Positions 1-4,710 of a stretch of 6,981 nucleotides of DNA are shown piece after piece (position 1 is the stretch's first letter; the number at the start of each line of letters is the position of its first letter). Both the position numbers and the translations under genes were made by a program. The stretch lies in assembly GCA_045651865.1 (NCBI GenBank), contig JAZRTC010000067.1, positions 1 through 6,981 on the forward strand. The letters run 5' to 3'. Below the pieces are notes generated by a model, which saw nothing but the letters and a program-made list of their open reading frames with translations, had not been told where the DNA came from and did not search any database. The stretch is from RGIG1959 sp045651865 (lineage in GTDB: Bacteria; Bacillota; Clostridia; Oscillospirales; Acutalibacteraceae).

Positions 1-438
1 ACCGAGACCGAGACCGACCTCTTCGGTGAGCAGGGTGTCCTTTGCGGCGGCGCGACTGCGCTGATGAGGGCGGGGTTTGAGACGCTCGGTGAGGCTGGCT
101 ACGATCCCCGTAACGCGTAGTTTGAGTGCATCCACGAGATGAAGCTCATCGTCGACCTCATCTACAAGGGCGGCTTCTCCATGATGCGTTACTCCATCTC
201 CGATACCGCTGAGTTCGGCGATTACGAGATCGGCAAGCGCATCATCACCGACGAGACCAAGAAGGAAATGAAGAAAGTCCTCTCCGAGATTCAGGATGGC
301 ACCTTTGCTTCCAAGTGGATCAACGAGAACAAGGTCAACCGCCCGCACTTCAATGCGTGCCGCCGCATTGCCGCCGAGCATGAGCTCGAGGCTGTCGGTA
401 AGGAACTGCGCAAGATGTACAGCTGGAACGAAGAATAA
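1..438 (+). pseudogene. ilvC: Ketol-acid reductoisomerase, C-terminal part, interrupted by in-frame TAG
   Basis: Reading from base 1 gives the C-terminal knotted domain of class I ketol-acid reductoisomerase, the NADPH- and Mg-dependent second common enzyme of valine, leucine and isoleucine synthesis (acetolactate to dihydroxyisovalerate). The gene starts outside the window. Visible landmarks are TDLFGEQ (codons 5-11), whose Asp and Glu match metal ligands D190 and E194 of the E. coli-style family numbering; FECIHEMK (codons 41-48), whose two Glu match E226 and E230; MRYSISDTAE; and the C-terminal KMYSWNEE. Codon 40 (118-120) is TAG, where the family has Tyr (AYFEC). As written, the protein would lose its last 105 residues, including two metal ligands. 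An ATG at 139 restarts the frame but has no ribosome binding site and lies after those ligands, so a functional fragment is unlikely. Codons are strongly C-ending (ATC, CTC, ACC, AAG), as in a highly expressed gene, unlike the downstream genes. A sequencing error at a contig edge is a serious alternative to a true pseudogene. Confidence 0.9.
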
Positions 439-451
439 TCCATTTTCTTAA

Positions 452-490
452 AAACAGACCTCTGCTTGTGGCAGAGGTCTGTTTATTTTT
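452..490 (+). terminator. Intrinsic terminator after ilvC
   Basis: A perfect 14-bp inverted repeat (452-465 with 471-484) encloses the 5-base loop TTGTG and runs into a T-rich tail (482-489, broken by one A). It begins 13 bases after the ilvC stop codon. It should end the ilvC transcript and insulate the next unit, whose own promoter lies immediately downstream. Confidence 0.92.
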
Positions 491-501
491 CAAAAACCCT
501 A

Positions 502-530
502 TTGCGTGATGTGCAGTGTTTGTGTATAAT
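502..530 (+). promoter_or_regulatory. Sigma-A-like promoter for the zinc-ribbon/membrane protein pair
   Basis: A consensus -10 box TATAAT (525-530) lies 17 bases downstream of a partial -35 box TTGCGT (502-507). Transcription would start near 537, giving a leader of only about 15 bases before the ATG at 553. The promoter directly follows the ilvC terminator, which supports an independent transcription unit. The -10 is perfect; the -35 matches only the TTG core. Confidence 0.65.
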
Positions 531-552
531 GAAACTCATAGGAGATGATACT

Positions 553-948
553 ATGAAATTATGCCCCAATTGCAATATGCTCGTGGAAATTGCGGAAGTA
601 TGTCCGTATTGCAAGACCGAGCTTTCACAAAAGGATGAGAAAGCCTTTCGAAAGGATTACACGACCGACCTGCTCAAAACGGTGTGGTTTGCGGTGCTCA
701 GCTTTCTTCTGGCATCGGTATCGCTTATTGCTTGGGGTGAGGTGCTCGGCGGTATCAGCGTGCATACGCTGTCGTTTGCGGCGATTTCGCTGGTGATGAG
801 CTTGGTGCAGTTTCATTATTTCGGTAAATATTCCCGTCGTTTTCACACCTCAACCTTCTGGCGCATCACGATTGTGACATTGAAATACGCTTGCGGCGTT
901 GTGGCACTGATGATCGCCGCCGCGCCGATCGTGATTTTGCTGACATGA
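553..948 (+). CDS. Zinc-ribbon membrane protein of unknown function
   Basis: This is a 131-residue protein whose specific family I do not recognise. Residues 4-20 form a short zinc ribbon with two CxxC knuckles (C4/C7 and C17/C20, each followed by or containing CP), the common form seen at the N-terminus of many small Bacillota membrane proteins. A charged linker (about 24-42) follows, then three hydrophobic segments at roughly 43-61, 68-87 and 106-129, so the ribbon probably sits in the cytoplasm. I chose ATG 553 because GGAG at 541-544 lies 8 bases upstream and because the longer reading frame from 466 would start inside the ilvC terminator and upstream of the promoter. The next gene starts 14 bases after its stop and is probably co-transcribed. 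A role in sensing or assembly at the membrane is possible but not shown. Confidence 0.8.
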   Translation: MKLCPNCNMLVEIAEVCPYCKTELSQKDEKAFRKDYTTDLLKTVWFAVLSFLLASVSLIAWGEVLGGISVHTLSFAAISLVMSLVQFHYFGKYSRRFHTSTFWRITIVTLKYACGVVALMIAAAPIVILLT

Positions 949-962
949 GAGGGTGGCGTTTT

Positions 963-1556
963 ATGAAACACATCGTAGCTTTTCTGCTGTGTATGGTTCT
1001 GATGATGACGGGACTGTCGGTATCGGCACAGGAGATCCCTGTAACAGTCGAGGCGGAATTTCCCGCGGCGGTGACCGAGATTTTGCTTGATAAAGCGTTT
1101 ATCAGCGGCACCGAACGCCTGACGACCGCGAATGTGCAAGCGATTATCGATAGCTGTGCCGATGCACTCAGCACAGCCGACACGGCTCTTGTTCCCGTGC
1201 TGACGGAAACGGTGCTGAAACACCCGGCACTGAAAACCTGCGCAACAGTGGAATGTTCGCCCGAGTTTGTGTATACGACCCGATTTCAACAGGGTGTGAA
1301 ATATGAATGGATGTATTACCCCGACGGTCGTGTGCAAAAAACAGTATCGTATGATTACGAAGAGCGTTCCTCGGAGTTTAAGACCTATACCTATACCGTT
1401 GTAAATGACGATAATCAATCCCTGCAGAAAAGCCGTCTGGAAATCGAAGAATTCGAATACAGCCTCCATATGGGCGATTTCCTGTTCGGAATGGCAATGG
1501 CAGTGCTTCTGATGATGATCGCCGTCGTGATTGTCCGCGCAATCAAGAAAGTGTAA
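963..1556 (+). CDS. Secreted, C-terminally membrane-anchored protein of unknown function
   Basis: This is a 197-residue protein that I do not recognise. Residues 1-22 look like a signal peptide: a positive start (MKH), a hydrophobic core and a plausible signal peptidase I site after VSA (residues 20-22). There is no lipobox Cys. Residues 23-172 form a predicted extracellular domain rich in Thr, Glu and Tyr, with cysteines at 65, 93 and 98. A hydrophobic segment at about 174-192 followed by RAIKK looks like a membrane anchor with a cytoplasmic basic stop-transfer tail. I chose ATG 963 because it puts the signal peptide at the N-terminus and has AGAGGG (948-953) 9 bases upstream. The in-frame ATG at 945 overlaps the preceding stop (ATGA) but has no ribosome binding site and would add MRGWRF in front. 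The stop codon runs into the terminator stem. It is probably co-transcribed with the zinc-ribbon gene upstream and may act with it at the membrane. Confidence 0.8.
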   Translation: MKHIVAFLLCMVLMMTGLSVSAQEIPVTVEAEFPAAVTEILLDKAFISGTERLTTANVQAIIDSCADALSTADTALVPVLTETVLKHPALKTCATVECSPEFVYTTRFQQGVKYEWMYYPDGRVQKTVSYDYEERSSEFKTYTYTVVNDDNQSLQKSRLEIEEFEYSLHMGDFLFGMAMAVLLMMIAVVIVRAIKKV

Positions 1557-1591
1557 AAAAAGCTCCCCTTGATATAAGGGGAGCTTTTTTT
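1555..1591. terminator. Bidirectional intrinsic terminator between convergent units
   Basis: A perfect 16-bp inverted repeat (1555-1570 with 1576-1591, loop GATAT) has a GC-rich core AGCTCCCC flanked by seven As on the left and seven Ts on the right, so either strand gives a hairpin followed by a U-run. On the plus strand it overlaps the last two bases of the stop codon of the gene ending at 1556. On the minus strand it begins 13 bases after the stop of the gene ending at 1605. It serves both converging transcripts. Confidence 0.95.
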
Positions 1592-1604
1592 ATGTAAATT
1601 CTTG

Positions 1605-2963
1605 TTAATTCTTCAGACTTTGCATCGGGGCGGGGATGCGGCCGCCGCGGTTGATGAATTTGGCGGGGGAGTAGGTCGAGAGCGGCATCACAGGACCGCC
1701 GCCGAGCAGACCGCCGAAGGACAGCTCCTCGCCGACTTCTTTGCCGATCGCGGGAATCACACGCACGGCGGTCGTTTTGGAGTTGACCATACCGATTGCC
1801 GCTTCGTCGGCGATGATCGCCGAGATGACCTCGGCGGGTGTATCGCCGGGAATGTTGATCATATCCAATCCCACCGAGCAGACCGCCGTCATCGCTTCCA
1901 GCTTCTGAATGGTCAGTCCACCGCATCGAGACGCTTCGATCATACCCGCATCCTCGGTGACGGGGATAAACGCACCCGACAGACCGCCGACATGGGACGA
2001 TGCCATCACGCCGCCTTTTTTGACCGCGTCGTTAAGCAGAGCAAGCGCCGCTGTTGTGCCGTGGCAGCCACAGCACTCCAGACCCATTTCCTCCAGAATG
2101 TATGCCACCGAGTCACCCACGGCAGGGGTGGGAGCGAGCGACAGATCGACGATGCCAAACGGCACGCCCAGACGCTTCGATGCTTCGGTTGCCACAAGTT
2201 GACCCATTCGGGTGATCTTGAAAGCGGTCTTTTTGATCAGATCCGCTACCGCCGTCAGATCACAGTCGCCTGCTTTGGCAAGTGCCGCACGAACCACACC
2301 GGGTCCCGAAACACCGACATTGATGACGCAGTCGGGTTCGCCCGCACCGTGGAACGCACCCGCCATAAACGGGTTATCATCGGGCGCGTTGCAGAATACA
2401 ACGAGTTTCGCAGGGCCGATACAGCCTTTGTCTGCGGTCAGCTCCGCCGCGCGACGGACAGTCTGACCCATCAGTTTAACGGCATCCATATTGATGCCCG
2501 TTTTGGTGGAACCGATGTTGACCGACGAGCAGATGTGGTCGGTCACGGCGAGTGCCTCGGGGATCGCTTCGATCAGCTCTTTATCGCCGGGGCCAAAGCC
2601 TTTTTGCACCAGTGCCGAGAAACCGCCGAGGAAGTTGACCCCGCAGGTCAGCGCCGCGCGTTCAAGCGTTTTGGCGATTTTCACCGCATCGCGGTCATCG
2701 CAAGAGGCGAGGATCATTGCAATCGGTGTCACCGAAATGCGTTTGTTGATGATGGGAATACCGAATTCCTTTTCAATCTGTTCGCCTGTCTTGACAAGAT
2801 CCTTGGCATAGCGGGTGATCTTGTCATAAATCTTATCACAGGTGGTGTTGATATCGCTGTGACAGCAGTCAAGAAGCGAAATACCCATCGTGATGGTGCG
2901 GACATCCAGATGCTCTTCTTCGATCATCTGGATAGTTTCCAATATATCATGTGCGTTCAGCAA
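1605..2963 (-). CDS. PFL-like UPF0210 (DUF711) family protein
   Basis: This 452-residue protein matches the UPF0210/DUF711 'PFL family' in sequence and length (about 445-455 residues). Its structure class resembles pyruvate formate-lyase and anaerobic ribonucleotide reductase barrels, but its reaction is unknown. Recognisable parts are an N-terminal helix pair, TMGISLLDCCHSD with a Cys pair (C33/C34), NKRISVTPIAMI (73-84), ECCGCHGTTA with C297/C298/C300, a glycine run near 417-423, and the conserved C-terminal NRGGRIPAP (438-446). The protein should be cytoplasmic. The start codon is TTG at 2963-2961, supported by GAGGTGA on the minus strand ending 7 bases upstream; the next in-frame Met is residue 13 and has no comparable site. 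It lies 16 bases downstream of the ACT-domain gene, the pairing seen for SP0238/SP0239 in Streptococcus pneumoniae, so the two probably work together. Family assignment is strong; function is not known. Confidence 0.93.
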   Translation of the reverse strand: MLNAHDILETIQMIEEEHLDVRTITMGISLLDCCHSDINTTCDKIYDKITRYAKDLVKTGEQIEKEFGIPIINKRISVTPIAMILASCDDRDAVKIAKTLERAALTCGVNFLGGFSALVQKGFGPGDKELIEAIPEALAVTDHICSSVNIGSTKTGINMDAVKLMGQTVRRAAELTADKGCIGPAKLVVFCNAPDDNPFMAGAFHGAGEPDCVINVGVSGPGVVRAALAKAGDCDLTAVADLIKKTAFKITRMGQLVATEASKRLGVPFGIVDLSLAPTPAVGDSVAYILEEMGLECCGCHGTTAALALLNDAVKKGGVMASSHVGGLSGAFIPVTEDAGMIEASRCGGLTIQKLEAMTAVCSVGLDMINIPGDTPAEVISAIIADEAAIGMVNSKTTAVRVIPAIGKEVGEELSFGGLLGGGPVMPLSTYSPAKFINRGGRIPAPMQSLKN

Positions 2964-2979
2964 GTCAATTCACCTCAGA

Positions 2980-3249
2980 TCAGATGGTATGCATCGCATT
3001 GAAGATGTCCTCGTGCATCGCGTGGATGGCAAGGTTCATCTCTTTACCGATGGCGGCAAGGTTATCGGCGAATTCCGTGAACGGAATGTCGCTGTTTTCG
3101 ATCTCGACCATCATGATCATCGCGAACATATCGCGCAGGATGGATTGGGTCACTTCTTCAACATTGATTTTGTGCGCGGCACATTCCGCCGACACACGGG
3201 CGAGAATACCGACGGTATCTTTACCGACGACAGTAATCACAGCACGCAT
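2980..3249 (-). CDS. ACT-domain protein, UPF0237 family
   Basis: This is an 89-residue protein made of a single ACT domain, a small-molecule (often amino-acid) binding fold. The N-terminal strand and loop VVGKDTVGI (7-15) is the usual ACT ligand-loop motif, followed by a helix (about 16-27), NVEEVTQSI (29-37) and the family-typical C-terminus HEDIFNAMHTI (79-89). Length and motifs match UPF0237, related to the N-terminal ACT unit of GcvR-like glycine-cleavage regulators, but there is no DNA-binding domain. ATG at 3249-3247 has GGAGG on the minus strand 9 bases upstream. It is the first gene of a two-gene unit with the PFL-like gene, 16 bases before the latter's start. A plausible role is an amino-acid-sensing partner of the PFL-like protein; this is inference from conserved pairing. 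Confidence 0.92.
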   Translation of the reverse strand: MRAVITVVGKDTVGILARVSAECAAHKINVEEVTQSILRDMFAMIMMVEIENSDIPFTEFADNLAAIGKEMNLAIHAMHEDIFNAMHTI

Positions 3250-3414
3250 ATGGTAACGCCTCCGTAAATGTGGATTTGTGAAAATAATACCATACTTTAT
3301 AAAGAAAAGAAACCCTAAAATAAAAAAAATAGATTTTTTTCCAAAAAAGAGAAGAAATTTTCATAAAGATGTGTTATGATATAGTCGAGTAAGTATGAGA
3401 AAGGCGGTGGCAGT
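3250..3414. promoter_or_regulatory. AT-rich divergent intergenic region
   Basis: These 165 bases separate the minus-strand ACT/PFL-like pair from the plus-strand phosphatase operon and must hold promoters for both. Positions 3280-3365 are very AT-rich, with short A- or T-tracts centred near 3306, 3318, 3326, 3337, 3346 and 3357. A weak minus-strand -10 candidate is TATTAT (3289-3284), without a convincing -35. Ribosome binding sites lie at both edges: GGAGG for the minus strand (3263-3259) and AAGGCGG for the plus strand (3401-3407). No terminator-like GC-rich hairpin is visible. Confidence 0.6.
3358..3385 (+). promoter_or_regulatory. Candidate promoter for the phosphatase-Lrp-aminotransferase-ispE operon
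   Basis: Two overlapping readings are possible. TTTTCA (3358-3363) with a 16-base spacer and TATAGT (3380-3385) gives a -35/-10 pair. Alternatively TGT followed by TATGAT (3375-3380) gives an extended -10 with no clear -35. Either places the transcription start near 3386-3393, about 22-30 bases before the ATG at 3415. The genes downstream have no gaps large enough for other obvious promoters, so this site probably drives the whole operon. Confidence 0.45.
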
Positions 3415-4218
3415 ATGATCATAGCGGATTTGCATACGCATTGCGAAGCATCCGAAGACAGTGAAACCCCGATTTCACAGCTTTGTGAAGCGGCGTTCCA
3501 AAAAGGGGTCGCGATGCTCGCTGTGACCGACCATGTGGAACTGGTGGGTTATCGGCAGGGAGGCTACGATGTTGCCGCCAAAGAGTCCTGGGCGCTGATG
3601 GAACGAGCAGTTGTACCGCGTACGGTTCGCTTGCTCCGCGGGATTGAACTGGGTGAACCGTGCTTTGATACAAGGCTTGCCGATGAGCTTCTCGCGGCAC
3701 ATCCGTATGATTTCGTACTGGCGTCTCAGCATCGCCTGTCGGACGAATTGCCTGATTACTATTTCATCGATTACAGCGACTGGACGGATGAGGCGATCAC
3801 ACGCGAAATGGAGCGGTATTTTACAGAGCTTGTTCGCGTGGTGCGGTGGAACGGCTTTGACAGCCTGGCACACTTGACCTATCCGTTTCGCTATCTGCCT
3901 GAAAAATGGCGAAACGGTGATTACACACCGTGGCGCGGAGTGTTGGATGAATTGCTCGGTCAGCTCGCCGCGAATGGTAAGGCGTTGGAAATCAACACCT
4001 CGGGCATCCGCAAAGGGCAGGGGATGACCTCGCCCGATCTGCCGCTGATCAGGCGGTTTTATGAACTCGGCGGACGACATATCACCATCGGCTCGGATGC
4101 GCACCGCGCACACGAAGTGGGTGCGGATCTGGAGGTAGCCGCCGCACTTGCCAGAGAGGCAGGGTTTACACATTATATGGTATATTTTGAACGACAGCCG
4201 TCACAGCTGTCATTTTAG
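3415..4218 (+). CDS. PHP-domain phosphatase, histidinol-phosphatase (HisJ/HisK) type
   Basis: This 267-residue protein belongs to the PHP metal-dependent phosphoesterase family, of the histidinol-phosphatase branch (histidinol phosphate to histidinol, EC 3.1.3.15). The full set of metal-site motifs is present: DLHTH (D5, H7, H9), TDH (D39, H40), GIE (E78), SQH (H106), AH (H153), EIN (E192) and GSDAH (D228, H230). About 265-280 residues is normal for the group. It has no signal peptide and should be cytoplasmic. ATG 3415 has AAGGCGG 7 bases upstream. It is the first gene of the operon; its stop overlaps the ribosome binding site of the Lrp-type gene starting 14 bases later. No other his genes are in view, so the substrate could be another small phosphate monoester. 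The enzyme class is well supported, the exact substrate only moderately. Confidence 0.88.
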   Translation: MIIADLHTHCEASEDSETPISQLCEAAFQKGVAMLAVTDHVELVGYRQGGYDVAAKESWALMERAVVPRTVRLLRGIELGEPCFDTRLADELLAAHPYDFVLASQHRLSDELPDYYFIDYSDWTDEAITREMERYFTELVRVVRWNGFDSLAHLTYPFRYLPEKWRNGDYTPWRGVLDELLGQLAANGKALEINTSGIRKGQGMTSPDLPLIRRFYELGGRHITIGSDAHRAHEVGADLEVAAALAREAGFTHYMVYFERQPSQLSF

Positions 4219-4232
4219 GAGGAATATGAGTT

Positions 4233-4706
4233 ATGGAAAAATTGTTGAAGCTTCTTGATCAGAATGCGCGCATGAGCAATGCCCAGCTTGCCGCTATGCT
4301 CGGCAGAACCGAAGCAGAAGTGGAAGCGCAGATCGCCAAATTGGAAAAAGACGGCATTATCCGCGCCTATAAAGCGGTTATCGATTGGGACAAAACCGAT
4401 CGGGAATATGTCACCGCAATCATCGAATTGCATGTCACCCCGAAAAAGGATCTCGGCTTTGAAGGCATTGCGGAAACGATCATGAATTTTAAAGAAGTGG
4501 AGAGCGTCTCGCTGATGTCGGGTGGCTACGATTTCTCCATCGTTGTCAACGCGCGAACCTTCAAAGATGTGGCGATGTTCGTGGCGAAACGACTGTCGCC
4601 GCTGGATTCTGTTGTGTCCACGGCAACGCATTTTGTGCTTCGCCGTTATAAAGAGAAAAATGTGATCTTCCTCGATGAAAAGAAGGACGAGAGAGGAGCG
4701 TTTTAA
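4233..4706 (+). CDS. Lrp/AsnC-family transcriptional regulator (AlaR/YugG-like)
   Basis: This is a 157-residue protein of normal Lrp/AsnC size. Residues 1-46 form the winged helix-turn-helix (LLDQNARMSNAQLAAMLG, then a recognition helix with EAEVEAQIAKLEKDGII). About 60-136 form the ligand-binding, oligomerising RAM domain, with the typical SGGYDF (96-101) region. Lrp-type proteins form dimers to octamers and respond to amino acids. Its position directly before an AlaT/YugH-like aminotransferase matches the B. subtilis YugG-YugH (AlaR-AlaT) pair, so it probably controls this operon in response to alanine or a related amino acid; this is inference. AGGAGG (4217-4222) overlaps the upstream stop codon and lies 10 bases before ATG 4233. 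An out-of-frame ATG at 4226 lies only 3 bases from that site and opens a frame of 10 codons. No separate promoter is visible. Confidence 0.93.
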   Translation: MEKLLKLLDQNARMSNAQLAAMLGRTEAEVEAQIAKLEKDGIIRAYKAVIDWDKTDREYVTAIIELHVTPKKDLGFEGIAETIMNFKEVESVSLMSGGYDFSIVVNARTFKDVAMFVAKRLSPLDSVVSTATHFVLRRYKEKNVIFLDEKKDERGAF

Positions 4707-4710
4707 CCCT

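Noticed and set aside
1..18. ACCGAG repeats as the start of a tandem repeat or CRISPR
   Set aside because: Only two exact copies plus a partial one, and they encode the expected ETETD-like segment of ilvC.
118..120. TAG as a pyrrolysine codon
   Set aside because: The site is a family tyrosine in an ordinary metabolic enzyme, and nothing in the window points to pyrrolysine machinery; a point change or sequencing error is simpler.
139..438. A separate 99-residue protein starting at ATG 139
   Set aside because: It is the in-frame C-terminal part of ilvC, has no ribosome binding site, and is not a domain that stands alone.
466..552. N-terminal extension of the zinc-ribbon protein from an ATG-type start at 466
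   Set aside because: It would begin in the loop of the ilvC terminator and upstream of the TATAAT box; the CxxC ribbon starts naturally after ATG 553, which has its own ribosome binding site.
843..1469. Minus-strand 208-codon frame antisense to the signal-peptide protein
   Set aside because: No usable ribosome binding site or family motif; the plus-strand gene has a promoter, ribosome binding site, signal peptide and terminator.
1602..3002. A 466-codon open frame on the plus strand antisense to the PFL-like gene
   Set aside because: Its product is rich in His, Arg, Asp and Gly with no recognisable motif, and it lies opposite a gene with clear family motifs and ribosome binding site. It is a by-product of codon bias.
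3317..3340. A8-TAGA-T7 stretch as an intrinsic terminator
   Set aside because: The possible stem is made only of A-T pairs with no GC core and lies in a divergent promoter region where no transcript needs to end.
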